Shown here one piece after another: positions 51,419 through 60,836 of a DNA stretch of 64,000 nucleotides (its first letter is position 1; each line of letters begins with the position of its first letter). The translations under genes and the position numbers were made by a program. The stretch covers positions 1-64,000 of the forward strand of contig NZ_JAGINM010000019.1 of assembly GCF_017876095.1 (NCBI RefSeq), read 5' to 3'. This DNA is from Azospirillum agricola. Its GTDB lineage: Bacteria > Pseudomonadota > Alphaproteobacteria > Azospirillales > Azospirillaceae. The notes beneath the pieces were generated by a model that searched no databases, was not told the DNA's origin, and worked only from the letters and a program-made list of their open reading frames with translations.

Positions 51419-52723
51419 ATGTCCGACACGCGTTCCGGCTCCCCCACCCCGGCGGGCGTCAGCCGCCGCTCGCTGCTCAAGGGGACGGCCGCCGTCGCGG
51501 GTGCCGCCATCGGGTCCGGTGCGATCACCGGCTTCCCGACCATCTGGGCGCAGAACATCAAGAACGTGACGCTGCGCCAGTTCGGCACCGGCGTGTCGAA
51601 CCTGAACGCCGTCGCCGACAAGGTGAAGGAGGATCTGGGCTTCACCCTGCAAATGACCGCGCTCGATTCCGACGCGGTCGCCCAGCGCGCGGTGACGCAG
51701 CCGAAATCCTACGACATCGCCGACATCGAATACTGGATCGGCAAGAAGATCTTCCCGGCCGGCGTCATGCAGCCGATGGACGTCACCCGCATCAAGAACT
51801 TCGACAAGATCGTCCCGATCTTCATCAACGGCAAGCTGACGCCCTCCAGCGCCATCGCCCAGGGCACAGCACCCCACACCGTCGGCTTCGTCGAGGGCAA
51901 GGATTCGGTCAAGTTCGCCAAGGGCCAGACCCAGTGGATGACCCTGATCCCGACCATCTACAACGCCGACACGCTGGGCATCCGCCCCGATCTGGTCGGC
52001 CGTCCGATCTCCAGCTGGAAGGACCTGCTCGACCCGGCCTTCAAGGGCAAGGCGTCGCTGCTGAACATCCCCTCCATCGGCATCATGGACGCCGCCATGG
52101 TCTGCGAGGCGATGGGCGAGGTGAAGTACGGCGACAAGGGCAACATGACCAAGGAGGAGATCGACAAGACCCTCAGGATCATGACCGAGGCCAAGAAGGC
52201 CGGCCAGTTCCGCGCCTTCTGGAAGACCTTCGACGAGAGCGTCAACCTGATGTCGTCGGGCGAGGTCATCATCCAGTCGATGTGGTCGCCGGCCGTCGCC
52301 GCCGTGCGCGCCAAGGGCATCCAGTGCGTCTACCAGCCGCTGACCGAGGGCTACCGCGCCTGGGGCGGCGGCCTCGGCATCGCCAAGCATCTGAGCGGGC
52401 TGGAGCTGGACGCGGCCTACGAGTACATCAACTGGTACCTGTCGGGCTGGGTCGGCGCCTATCTGAACCGCCAGGGCTATTATTCGGCCGTGCTCGACAC
52501 CGCCAAGCAGCACATGAGCGCCGACGAGTGGGCCTTCTGGATGGAGGGCAAGCCGGCCAAGACCGACATCCTCAGCCCCGAGGGCAAGGTGATGGAGAAG
52601 GCCGGCGCCGTGCGCGACGGCGGCTCCTTCGAGGAGCGCATGGGCCGCGTCGCCTGCTGGAACGCGGTGATGGACGAGGACCGCTACATGGTCCGCAAGT
52701 GGAACGAGTTCATCGCGGCGTAA
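51419..52723 (+). CDS. ABC transporter substrate-binding protein (PotD-like)
   Basis: 434 residues with a twin-arginine-type leader (SRRSLLKGTAAVAGAAIGSG) suggesting export in folded form. The mature protein resembles spermidine/putrescine-type solute receptors (NADTLGIRPDLVGRPISSWK; NLMSSGEVIIQSMWSPAVAA). GGAGG precedes the ATG. Followed by a 15-bp hairpin that may stabilise its message relative to the permease genes. Confidence 0.87.
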   Translation: MSDTRSGSPTPAGVSRRSLLKGTAAVAGAAIGSGAITGFPTIWAQNIKNVTLRQFGTGVSNLNAVADKVKEDLGFTLQMTALDSDAVAQRAVTQPKSYDIADIEYWIGKKIFPAGVMQPMDVTRIKNFDKIVPIFINGKLTPSSAIAQGTAPHTVGFVEGKDSVKFAKGQTQWMTLIPTIYNADTLGIRPDLVGRPISSWKDLLDPAFKGKASLLNIPSIGIMDAAMVCEAMGEVKYGDKGNMTKEEIDKTLRIMTEAKKAGQFRAFWKTFDESVNLMSSGEVIIQSMWSPAVAAVRAKGIQCVYQPLTEGYRAWGGGLGIAKHLSGLELDAAYEYINWYLSGWVGAYLNRQGYYSAVLDTAKQHMSADEWAFWMEGKPAKTDILSPEGKVMEKAGAVRDGGSFEERMGRVACWNAVMDEDRYMVRKWNEFIAA

Positions 52724-52737
52724 GGCCATCCCGCTTG

Positions 52738-52771
52738 CATAAGCCCTCTCCCTCCGGGGAGAGGGCTTATG
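52738..52771. terminator. 15-bp hairpin between binding-protein and permease genes
   Basis: A perfect 15-bp stem closed by the tetraloop TCCG: arms CATAAGCCCTCTCCC and GGGAGAGGGCTTATG with no mismatch. No T-run follows. In ABC operons such intergenic stems protect the upstream binding-protein mRNA or partly terminate, giving more binding protein than permease. Confidence 0.65.
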
Positions 52772-52802
52772 GCGCCCACCCACCGTCGGGAGCAACCCGC
52801 CC

Positions 52803-53729
52803 ATGACCATGACCGCCGCCCCTCCCGAGCCGTCGCGCGTGTCCGCCTCCGTGCGGGGCGGCGGCAAGGTCCGTGCGCCGCTGCTGCGCCGGGCCGCTCC
52901 CTACCTCCAGGCGGCGCCGCTGGCGCTGACGCTGCTGGTCTTCCTGCTCGTCCCGATCCTGACCATCGTCGCCGTCAGCTTCTGGGACTACGACAGCATC
53001 CGCATCTACCCGGATTTCGTGCTGACCAACTACGTCGAGCTGCTGACCTCGCCGGTCACCTGGAAGACCTACCTCAACACCCTGAAATTCGCGGCGCTGA
53101 CCTGGGCGATCACCCTGTCGATCGGCTTCACGGTCGCCTATTTCCTGGCCTTCCACGTGCGGTCCACGACCTGGCAGATGGTGCTGTTCCTGGTCTGCAC
53201 CATCCCGTTCTGGACCTCCAACATCATCCGCATGATCTCCTGGATCCCGTTCCTCGGCCGCAACGGGCTGCTGAACTCCGGGCTGATCTCGGCCGGGATC
53301 ATCGACCAGCCGCTGGAGTTCCTGCTCTTCTCCGACTTCTCGGTGGTGCTGGCCTTCGTGCACCTCTACGCGCTGTTCATGGTGGTGCCGATCTTCAACT
53401 CGATGATGCGCATCGACCGCGCGCTGGTCGAGGCGGCGCGCGACGGCGGGGCCAGCGGGATGCAGGTGCTGCGCGAGGTCATCCTGCCGCTGTCCAAGCC
53501 CGGCATCGCCATCGGCTCGATCTTCGTCGTCACGCTGGTGATGGGCGACTTCATCACCGTGCGCCTGATGAGCGGCGGGCAGAGCGCGTCCATCGGGCTG
53601 ATGATCGCCAACGAGATCTCGCTTCTGCAATACCCGGCGGCGGCGGCCAACGCGGTCGTGCTGCTCGCCGTCGTCCTCATCATGGTGGTGGCGATGCTGC
53701 GCGTCGTCGACATCCGCAAGGAGCTGTAG
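52803..53729 (+). CDS. ABC transporter permease (PotB-like)
   Basis: 308 residues, about six membrane helices. The EAA-type cytoplasmic loop is EAARDGGASGMQVLREVILP near residue 215. Upstream of the ATG is GGGAGCAACCC. Ends four bases before the second permease gene. Confidence 0.88.
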   Translation: MTMTAAPPEPSRVSASVRGGGKVRAPLLRRAAPYLQAAPLALTLLVFLLVPILTIVAVSFWDYDSIRIYPDFVLTNYVELLTSPVTWKTYLNTLKFAALTWAITLSIGFTVAYFLAFHVRSTTWQMVLFLVCTIPFWTSNIIRMISWIPFLGRNGLLNSGLISAGIIDQPLEFLLFSDFSVVLAFVHLYALFMVVPIFNSMMRIDRALVEAARDGGASGMQVLREVILPLSKPGIAIGSIFVVTLVMGDFITVRLMSGGQSASIGLMIANEISLLQYPAAAANAVVLLAVVLIMVVAMLRVVDIRKEL

Positions 53730-53733
53730 CGCC

Positions 53734-54582
53734 ATGGGCGGAAACCATACACGCGACACCCGGCGCGGCCTGTCCTTCCACCTGCTCGCCGCCTTCTTCG
53801 GCCTGTTCGTGCTGTTCCTCTACGGGCCGATCGCCACCATCCTGGTCCTGTCCTTCCAGGGGCCGGACGGCGGCCTGACCTTCCCGATGAACGGCGTCTC
53901 CACCCACTGGTTCCGCAACCTGTTCGAGCAGCAGGCGGTCGGCGATTTCGGCGGATCCTTCCGCCGCTCCATCGCGCTCGGGCTGGCGGTGATGGTGCTG
54001 ACGGTGGTCTTCTCGCTGCTGGCCGGCTTCGCCTTCCGCCGCCGCTTCGCCGGCAGCGGGGCGCTGTTCTATCTGGCGGTCGCCAGCCTGATCGTGCCGT
54101 CGATCCTGGTCAGCCTGGGCATCGGCCTGCTGTTCAACATCCTGGGGCTGGAGCCGACCTGGTACGGCTCGGCGCTGGGGGCGCATCTGACCTGGACGCT
54201 GCCCTTCGGGCTGCTGATCGTCTTCGCCATCTTCAACCGCTTCAACCCGGCCTACGAGGAGGCGGCGCGCGACCTCGGCGCCGGGCCGTGGCAGACGGTG
54301 CGCCACGTCGTGCTGCCGATCCTGCTGCCCAGCCTGATCGGCGTCGGGCTGTTCGGTTTCACCCTGTCCTACGACGAGTTCGCCCGCACGCTGATGACCG
54401 CCGGCTCCTTCAACACGCTGCCGCTGGAGATCTACGGCATGACCACCAACGTCACGACGCCGGTGCTCTACGCGCTGGGCTCCCTGACGACGCTGTTCTC
54501 CTTCACCGTGATCGGGCTGTTCCTGCTCGGTCTGGTCGGCTTGCGGCGGCGCCGGCTGCGGCGCGCCGCGACGGCCGGCTGA
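53734..54582 (+). CDS. ABC transporter permease (PotC-like)
   Basis: 282 residues, about six membrane helices, with EAA loop EEAARDLGAGPWQTVRHVVL near residue 175. The first helix (LSFHLLAAFFGLFVLFLYGP) leads into the PotC-like start. Partners with the preceding permease. Confidence 0.88.
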   Translation: MGGNHTRDTRRGLSFHLLAAFFGLFVLFLYGPIATILVLSFQGPDGGLTFPMNGVSTHWFRNLFEQQAVGDFGGSFRRSIALGLAVMVLTVVFSLLAGFAFRRRFAGSGALFYLAVASLIVPSILVSLGIGLLFNILGLEPTWYGSALGAHLTWTLPFGLLIVFAIFNRFNPAYEEAARDLGAGPWQTVRHVVLPILLPSLIGVGLFGFTLSYDEFARTLMTAGSFNTLPLEIYGMTTNVTTPVLYALGSLTTLFSFTVIGLFLLGLVGLRRRRLRRAATAG

Positions 54583-54595
54583 GGAGGGGCCGACA

Positions 54596-55357
54596 ATGCG
54601 CATCCTGGTCGTCAACCCCAACACCACCGCCTCGATGACCGCCCGCATCGGGGCCGCCGCGACGGCCGCCGCCTTTCCCGGCACGACCATCCTCGCCGTC
54701 AACCCGGCGATGGGGCCGGCGAGCATCGAGGGCTATTACGACGAGGCGCTGGCCGTGCCCGGCCTGCTGGAGGAGATCATCCGGCATCAGTCCGAGCCGG
54801 CCGGCATGGAGGGGGCCGGCATCGACGGCACGGTGATCGCCTGCTTCGACGATGTCGGGCTCGACGCCGCCCGCAGCGTGGCGGCCGGCCCGGTCGTCGG
54901 CATCTGCGAGGCGGCGATGCAGACCGCCGGCCTGCTCGGCGGGCGCTTCGCGGTCGTCACCACCCTGCAACGCTCGGTGCCGGCGTTGGAGCGGCTGGCC
55001 GAGCGCTACGGCGTCGCCGGCCGCTGCCGCATCCGCGCGGCCGGGGTGCCGGTGCTGGCGCTGGAGGATCCGGGCTCGGGCGCTGTGGAGCGGGTGCGCG
55101 CCGAGATCCGCCGCGCGGTGGACGAGGACGGGGCGGAGAGCATCGTGCTCGGCTGCGCCGGCATGGCCGACCTCGCCCGCGCGCTCGGGCAGGAGACCGG
55201 CGTCCCGGTGGTGGACGGCGTGTCGGCCGCCGTGAAGCTGGTCGAGGGGCTGGTGTCGCTGGGATTGCGCACCAGCAAGGCCGGCGGCTACGCTGCCCCG
55301 CTGCCGAAGGCGTACGCGGGCGAGCTGGCGCGCTTCGCCCCGCCTGCGGTGGTGTGA
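54596..55357 (+). CDS. Asp/Glu/hydantoin racemase family protein
   Basis: 253 residues. Starts MRILVVNPNTTASMT, the family hallmark; the two catalytic cysteines are in VIACFDDVGLD near residue 82 and VLGCAGMADLA near 186. Homologues racemise hydantoins or allantoin. In this operon it suggests uptake and racemisation of a 5-substituted hydantoin, allantoin or similar; no hydantoinase or carbamoylase is in the window. GAGGAGGGG precedes the ATG. Confidence 0.88.
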   Translation: MRILVVNPNTTASMTARIGAAATAAAFPGTTILAVNPAMGPASIEGYYDEALAVPGLLEEIIRHQSEPAGMEGAGIDGTVIACFDDVGLDAARSVAAGPVVGICEAAMQTAGLLGGRFAVVTTLQRSVPALERLAERYGVAGRCRIRAAGVPVLALEDPGSGAVERVRAEIRRAVDEDGAESIVLGCAGMADLARALGQETGVPVVDGVSAAVKLVEGLVSLGLRTSKAGGYAAPLPKAYAGELARFAPPAVV

Positions 55358-55372
55358 CGGGAGGGCCGGCGG

Positions 55373-56242
55373 GTGGAGCAGGAACAGGACGGGTATCGCA
55401 TCCGGGTGATGAGCCGGGCCGAGCTGGATCGGGCGGTGGACTGGGCGCGGGAGGAAGGGTGGAACCCCGGCCTGCACGACGCCGGGGCCTTCCACGCGGT
55501 CGATCCGGGCGGCTTCCTGGTCGGGGTGCTCGACGGCGAACCGGTCGCGTCCATTTCCGTCGTCCGCTATCCGGGGCATGAGGGGCCGGGCAACTTCGGC
55601 TTCCTCGGTTTCTACATCGTGCGGCCGGAGGCGCGCGGGCGCGGCTATGGCTGGCGGCTGTGGCAGGCCGGGCTGCGCCGTCTGGAGGGCTGCACCGTCG
55701 GCCTCGACGGCGTTGTCGCCCAGCAGGAGAATTACCGCAGGTCCGGCTTCGCGCTGGCCCACCGCAACATCCGCTTCGGCGGGCCGGTGCTGCGCGGCAC
55801 CATCGGTGGAACGGTGCTGCTGGACGCCCGCGAAATTCCCTTCGACGAGCTGCTGGCGCTCGACGGCGCCCTGTTCCCGGCGCCGCGCGCCGGCTTCCTC
55901 GCCAACTGGATCGCCCTGCCGGGCGCCACCGCGCTGGCGGCGGTGGAGGGTGACGAACTGCGCGGCTTCGGCGTGATCCGCCCTTGCCACGAGGGCTTCA
56001 AGGTCGGCCCGCTCTACGCCGCCGATGCCGCCGTCGCGCGCGACCTGCTGCTGGCGCTGGCGGCCGCCGTCGGGGAGGGGCCGCTGTTCCTCGACGTGCC
56101 GGAGTGCAACGGGGCGGCGGTGGAGCTGGCCGGGGAACTGGGCCTGACGCCGCAATTCGAGACCGCCCGCATGTATCTCGGCCCGGCGCCGGTGCTCGAC
56201 ACCGTGCGGCTGTTCGGCATCACGAGCTTCGAGCTGGGCTGA
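55373..56242 (+). CDS. GNAT-family N-acetyltransferase with second C-terminal domain
   Basis: 289 residues. The N-terminal GNAT domain has the acetyl-CoA loop in VRPEARGRGYGWRLWQAGLR near residue 85. The C-terminal half (LALDGALFPAPRAGFLANWI; GFGVIRPCHEGFKVGPLYA) matches the second GNAT-like domain of YitH/HolE-type acetyltransferases. GTG start with GGAGGG upstream; 15 bp after the racemase gene, so probably part of that operon and acting on its product. Confidence 0.83.
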   Translation: MEQEQDGYRIRVMSRAELDRAVDWAREEGWNPGLHDAGAFHAVDPGGFLVGVLDGEPVASISVVRYPGHEGPGNFGFLGFYIVRPEARGRGYGWRLWQAGLRRLEGCTVGLDGVVAQQENYRRSGFALAHRNIRFGGPVLRGTIGGTVLLDAREIPFDELLALDGALFPAPRAGFLANWIALPGATALAAVEGDELRGFGVIRPCHEGFKVGPLYAADAAVARDLLLALAAAVGEGPLFLDVPECNGAAVELAGELGLTPQFETARMYLGPAPVLDTVRLFGITSFELG

Positions 56243-56274
56243 CAAGAAGCCCGTGGGAGGGGGAGGCATCTTGA

Positions 56275-56381
56275 GACACGGATGAACACGGATTTCCACG
56301 GATGAACACGGATGGGCGTGTCTTCATCGATCCGTGTCCATCCGTGAGCCGGCGCAGCCGGCATCCGTGTTCATCCGTGTC
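56275..56381. repeat. inverted/direct repeat element built on ACGGATGAACACGGAT
   Basis: GACACGGATGAACACGGAT (56275-56293) is repeated directly as CACGGATGAACACGGAT (56298-56314) and, reversed, as ATCCGTGTTCATCCGTGTC (56363-56381), a perfect 19-bp inverted repeat with a 69-nt loop. The loop carries a shorter reversed copy (TCCGTGTCCATCCGTG). Base composition is lower in GC than the flanks. It looks like a mobile intergenic repeat or hairpin element rather than a simple terminator. Confidence 0.7.
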
Positions 56382-56447
56382 GAAACCCTCCTGTCGGGAC
56401 GCTCCGCCACTCTGGCTTCCCAGCCCTGCGACATACGATTCTGTTTT

Positions 56448-56463
56448 GAGAATGATTATCAAC
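56448..56463. promoter_or_regulatory. Fur-box-like site upstream of the ECF sigma gene
   Basis: GAGAATGATTATCAAC matches the core of the Fur consensus GATAATGATTATCATTATC in most positions and lies 84 bp before the sigma factor start. It would couple the iron-uptake regulon to iron status. Confidence 0.7.
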
Positions 56464-56546
56464 TCCGCTAGGCTTGGGCCTTCATCCCGGCGGAACGGTG
56501 CGGTTCCCGCCGGGATGCGGCCGGATGGGGAGCGGGAAGGCGGGGT

Positions 56547-57122
56547 ATGGGGGACAGGGAAAAGCCCGGTCTGGTCGCGGGTTTCCAGGAGCATTACGGC
56601 GATCTGCTGCGCTTCCTGATCTGGCGCACCGGGGACGCCGACCACGCCGCCGACGTGGCGCAGGACACCTATTTCCGGCTGGCGGCGCTGCCGGAACCGG
56701 AAAAGCCGATCGGAAACGTCCGCGCCTACATCCTGCGGGTCGCCCGCAACCTGTCGATCGACCGGCTGCGCCGCGAGAAATGGGAGGTCTCGGCCGAGAC
56801 GGTCGCCGAGGAGGTCGCCGCTGTCGCCGACGACTCCGTCCCCCAGGACGAGGCGCTGCTGGCCAAGGAACGGCTGCGCCTGCTCGACGAGGCGTTGCAG
56901 GCGCTGCCGGCCAAGCCGCGCGAGGCCCTGCTGCTGCACCGGGTCGCCGGCCTGTCGCAGGCCGAGATCGCCGCCCGCCTCGGGGTGTCGGAAAGCATGG
57001 TCACGAAATACGTGGCCCAGGCCATGCTCCATTGCCGGACATGGCGCCGGCGCCTCGATGCGGAGCAGGGGGCTGGGCAGGCGGCCGGGCGGGGGGCGGG
57101 ACTGGATAAGGAAAAATTGTGA
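56547..57122 (+). CDS. FecI-type ECF sigma factor
   Basis: 191 residues. Region 2 (FQEHYGDLLRFLIWRTGDAD; DVAQDTYFRLA) and region 4 (LPAKPREALLLHRVAGLSQA; IAARLGVSESMVTKYVAQAM) of iron-starvation ECF sigma factors are clear. Ends with a Gly/Ala-rich tail. Upstream Fur box; followed by FecR and the receptor in the classic cell-surface signalling order. Directs RNA polymerase to the receptor promoter. Confidence 0.92.
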   Translation: MGDREKPGLVAGFQEHYGDLLRFLIWRTGDADHAADVAQDTYFRLAALPEPEKPIGNVRAYILRVARNLSIDRLRREKWEVSAETVAEEVAAVADDSVPQDEALLAKERLRLLDEALQALPAKPREALLLHRVAGLSQAEIAARLGVSESMVTKYVAQAMLHCRTWRRRLDAEQGAGQAAGRGAGLDKEKL

Positions 57123-57200
57123 TGCGCCCCTGTCGCTGCGACTTTTGGGAAACGTCTTGTGGTAGAGACGTCCGTTCCTCCCGCCGCAGGCTGCCCGCCG

Positions 57201-58178
57201 ATGTCTGACCCGAACCACTCCGTCCTCGACGAGGAAGCGCTGGACTGGCTGGTGCGCGTGAGCTTCGGCACGGCGCGCCCGGCCGAGTTCGCCGCCTGGC
57301 GCGCCCGCAGCCCGGCGCACGAAACCGCCGCCCGCGCGGCGGAAACGCTGTGGCGCGAGATCGGCCAGACGGAAACGGCGGCGGCCTTCGCCCGCCGCGA
57401 GGCGGTGCGCGGCCCGGTGGCGCGCCTGCCGCAGCGGCCCGGCCGACGTCCCGTCATGGGGCGTCGCGCCGCGCTGGGCGGCGCCCTCGCCGCGTCGGCC
57501 GCCGCGCTGGTGGCCGGCTCGGGGGTGCTCGGCCCGCTGGCCGGTCTGACGGCCGATTACGCCACCCGGCCGGGGGAGCGCCGCGCGGTCGCCCTCCCCG
57601 ACGGATCCACGGTGCTGCTCAACACCGCCACCGCCCTGTCGGTGGATTTCGGCGACGGCGAGCGCCGCATCGCCCTGAAGGCCGGCGAGGCCTTCTTCGA
57701 GGTCGCCAAGGATCCCGACCGCCCCTTCCTGGTGGTGGCGCGCGCCGGGGAGACGCGGGCCGTTGGAACCGCCTTCGCCGTCCGCGCCGATGGCGACGCG
57801 GTGCAGGTCACGGTCAGCGAGGGAATCGTCGAGGTGACGGCCGCGTCCGGCGAGCCGATGCGCCTGCTCGCCGGGCAGGGGGTGAGCTATGGCGGGGACG
57901 GCCGCGACCCGGCGTCCCGGCCCCACGCGGTGAACGAGGCGGCGGCGACGGCGTGGCGGCGCGGCAAGCTGATCTTCAACCAGCGCCCGCTGGTCGAGGT
58001 GGCGGCGGAGATGAGCCGCTACCGCTCCGGCCGCGTCATGGTCGCCAACCCGGATCTGGAGCGGCTGCCGGTGACCGGCGTCTTCGAACTGGACGACCAG
58101 GACGGCACGCTGCGCGCCATCGAGCAGGCCCTGCCGGTCAAGGTGCTGCACCTGCCGCTGCTGACCCTGCTGCGGTAG
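57201..58178 (+). CDS. FecR-type anti-sigma factor / sigma regulator
   Basis: About 325 residues. The N-terminal cytoplasmic domain has EEALDWLVRVSFGTARPAE and FAAWRARSPAHETAARAA, followed by one membrane helix near residue 95 (LGGALAASAAALVAGSGVLG). The periplasmic FecR domain (RRAVALPDGSTVLLNTATAL; GEAFFEVAKDPDRPFLV) and a secretin/TonB-like C-terminus follow. Relays the receptor signal to the sigma factor. An upstream GTG at 57159 is an alternative start. Confidence 0.91.
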   Translation: MSDPNHSVLDEEALDWLVRVSFGTARPAEFAAWRARSPAHETAARAAETLWREIGQTETAAAFARREAVRGPVARLPQRPGRRPVMGRRAALGGALAASAAALVAGSGVLGPLAGLTADYATRPGERRAVALPDGSTVLLNTATALSVDFGDGERRIALKAGEAFFEVAKDPDRPFLVVARAGETRAVGTAFAVRADGDAVQVTVSEGIVEVTAASGEPMRLLAGQGVSYGGDGRDPASRPHAVNEAAATAWRRGKLIFNQRPLVEVAAEMSRYRSGRVMVANPDLERLPVTGVFELDDQDGTLRAIEQALPVKVLHLPLLTLLR

Positions 58179-58372
58179 CGGCCCCGCGCTAGCCGCATTC
58201 CGGGGCCGCGTTCCGGGGCCGTCTTCCGTTCCCTCGAAAATTTCTCGAGTTTTTTGCGACGGGCGCTGTCGCCCGGCCATTCGTCATCCGTCCTTTGGTG
58301 GGGCGCGAATGATTTGCATTTGCTGATTGGGGGCGCCCCGCTTCGGAACGAGCGTCACCAAGGGGATTTCAT

Positions 58373-60790
58373 ATGGCCGTTCAGGCGGTTCGCATCGTCG
58401 GGCGAGGGTTTCGCCGGTTTCTGCTTCTGTCCACCGCCTGCGCCGCCGTGGCCGTCCTGCCGACGGCCCAAGCCGCCGCCACCGGCGCCGTCTCTGTCGC
58501 CCAGGCCGGTCCGGAGACGGCGGTGCGCTTCGCCGTGCCGCCGCAGTCGCTCGACAGCGCGCTGACCGCCTTCGCCGACCAGGCCGGCTTCCGCCTGCTC
58601 TTCTCGGCCCCGGCGGTGCAGGGCCTGCGCAGCCCCGGCCTGAACGTCACCGCCACCCCGGTCGACGCCCTCAACCAGCTGCTGTCGGGCAGCGGCTTCA
58701 CCTGGCGCTTCACCGGCCCGAAGACCGTCACGCTGGAGAAGGTCGCCGCCACCGGCGCCGTCGTTCTCGATCCGGTGACGGTGCAGGGCGCCGGGCGCGA
58801 GAACGCCTATGGTCCGGTTCCGGGCTACGTCGCCAAGCGCGCGTCGGGCGCCACCAAGTCCGACACGCCGCTGGTCGAGACGCCGCAGAGCATCAGCGTC
58901 GTCGGCGCCGAGGAGCTGGAGGCGCGCGGCGCCCAGACGCTGGAGGACGCCATCAAATACACGCCGGGCGTCGTGCTGTCCTACGGCTCGGTCGGCGATT
59001 CGCGCAGCTCCTGGTACAAGGTGCGCGGCTTCCCGGTGACCACCACCTATTACCGCGACGGCCTGAAGGTCGGCGGCCAGAGCTGGCAGCGGATCGATCC
59101 CTCCCTGATCGAGCGCGTCGAGATCCTGCGCGGCCCGGCCTCGGTCATGTACGGGCAGAGCGTTCCCGGCGGCCTCATCAACATGGTGACCAAGCGTCCC
59201 CAGGACGTCCAGTCGGCCGAGGTCGCGGTGGAGTACGGATCCAACGACTGGAAGCGGGTGGAGGGCGACATCACCGGCCCGCTGAACCAGGACAGGGAAC
59301 TGCTCTACCGGATCACCGCCGCCGTCCAGGACAGCAACGGCCTGAACGGCATCGACCACGACCGGGCCGACCGCAAGATGATCGCCCCCGCGCTGACCTG
59401 GAACCCGCAGCCGGGAACCAGCGTCACGCTCGCCGCCCTCTACCAGACCGACGACAGCCGGGGATGGACGCCGCGCCGGCGCTGGAGCACGGTGGCCGGC
59501 GGGACGACCAACCCCAAGACCTATCTCGGCGAGCCGGATCACGACCGCTACCAGCAGGAACAGACCCAGGTGACGCTGCTGGCCGAGCACGCGGTCAACG
59601 ACAGCCTGAGGTTCATCGTCGGCGGCCGCTACGCCAAATACGACCTGGATTACCGGCAGGTCTGGCCCGGCAGCTTCCAGGCGAACGGCCTGACGCTGAA
59701 CCGCGCCCAGTATGTCTACGGCCAGGACGCCGAGATCTGGTCGTTCGACGCCCGCGCCGAAGGGAAATTCTCCGTCCTGTCCACCGAGCACACGCTGGTC
59801 GGCGGCGTCGATTATTCGTACCAGGACATGAAGGACGGTTTCGGGTCGCGGGCGGTGGAGACCACCATCAACCCGTTCAACCCGGTCTACGGGCGCTACG
59901 GGTCCGAGCCGGCGATGGCGATCGACACCCTGAAATCCCGCATGCTGGGCCTTTACCTCCAGGACCAGATCGCGGTCACCGACAACCTGATCGTCATGCT
60001 GGGCGGGCGCCGGGACTTCCCCGGCCTGTCGAGCGGCCTCGCCTACCAGAACGCCTACACCGGCCGCTTCGGCGTCGCCTACAAGACCGACATCGGCGTC
60101 GTCCCCTACGCCAGCTACGCCGAATCCTTCGAGCCGCAGTCGGGCACCGGCTGGGGCGGCACCCGCTTCGTGCCGACCACCGGCCGCCAGTACGAGGTCG
60201 GCGTGAAGTACGAGCCGCCGGGCAGCAACCTGCTGGCGACCGTCGCCCTGTTCGACCTGCGCAAGCAGAACACCCTGACGCCGGATCCCGACATCACCCA
60301 CCTGTGCAACGGCTCCCGATGCAGCGTGCAGACCGGCGAGGTCAAGTCGCAGGGCGTCGAGCTGGGCCTGACCATGGAGCTGGCCGAGGGGCTGAAGGGC
60401 GTCGCCGCCTACACCTACAACCCCATCAAGGTGAGCAGGAGCAACACCCCGAGCGAGATCGGCCGCCAGCAGTCCGACCAGCCGGTCCACACCGCCTCGC
60501 TGTGGCTGGATTACGGCGTCCAGGACGGCCCGCTCGCCGGCTTCGGGCTGGGCGGCGGTCTGCGCTTCGTCGGCAAGACCACCAACACCAGCAGCAACGT
60601 CACCACCGCCGCCTATGTGATGGACGAGATGATGGTCCGTTACAGCACCGAGGCGTGGCGCCTGTCGGTCAACGTGCGGAACCTGTTCGACCGCGAGGTC
60701 GAATATTCCTGCACCCGCAGCGCGACCCAGGAGATGTGCTATCTGAACGAACCGCTGACGGTCACCGCCCGCGTGTCGCGCAAGTTCTGA
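58373..60790 (+). CDS. TonB-dependent siderophore receptor with STN signalling domain
   Basis: 805-residue outer-membrane protein. Signal peptide with FLLLSTACAAVAVLPTAQA, then the STN (secretin/TonB N-terminal) domain, residues about 50-105 (VPPQSLDSALTAFADQAGF), used for transmembrane signalling to FecR. The plug domain follows (TPQSISVVGAEELEARGAQ; RIDPSLIERVEILRGPASVM) and the beta-barrel ends in the terminal Phe of VSRKF. The pairing with a thiazoline-type NRPS suggests the ligand is the siderophore made next door. Confidence 0.92.
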   Translation: MAVQAVRIVGRGFRRFLLLSTACAAVAVLPTAQAAATGAVSVAQAGPETAVRFAVPPQSLDSALTAFADQAGFRLLFSAPAVQGLRSPGLNVTATPVDALNQLLSGSGFTWRFTGPKTVTLEKVAATGAVVLDPVTVQGAGRENAYGPVPGYVAKRASGATKSDTPLVETPQSISVVGAEELEARGAQTLEDAIKYTPGVVLSYGSVGDSRSSWYKVRGFPVTTTYYRDGLKVGGQSWQRIDPSLIERVEILRGPASVMYGQSVPGGLINMVTKRPQDVQSAEVAVEYGSNDWKRVEGDITGPLNQDRELLYRITAAVQDSNGLNGIDHDRADRKMIAPALTWNPQPGTSVTLAALYQTDDSRGWTPRRRWSTVAGGTTNPKTYLGEPDHDRYQQEQTQVTLLAEHAVNDSLRFIVGGRYAKYDLDYRQVWPGSFQANGLTLNRAQYVYGQDAEIWSFDARAEGKFSVLSTEHTLVGGVDYSYQDMKDGFGSRAVETTINPFNPVYGRYGSEPAMAIDTLKSRMLGLYLQDQIAVTDNLIVMLGGRRDFPGLSSGLAYQNAYTGRFGVAYKTDIGVVPYASYAESFEPQSGTGWGGTRFVPTTGRQYEVGVKYEPPGSNLLATVALFDLRKQNTLTPDPDITHLCNGSRCSVQTGEVKSQGVELGLTMELAEGLKGVAAYTYNPIKVSRSNTPSEIGRQQSDQPVHTASLWLDYGVQDGPLAGFGLGGGLRFVGKTTNTSSNVTTAAYVMDEMMVRYSTEAWRLSVNVRNLFDREVEYSCTRSATQEMCYLNEPLTVTARVSRKF

Positions 60791-60836
60791 AAGCCGTCCG
60801 GTCCTTTCCAGGCCATCCCGGCCCATCATGCCCGAG

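Noticed and set aside
56275..56381. Repeats as a CRISPR array
   Set aside because: Copies are in both orientations with irregular spacing and no spacers of equal length; no cas genes.
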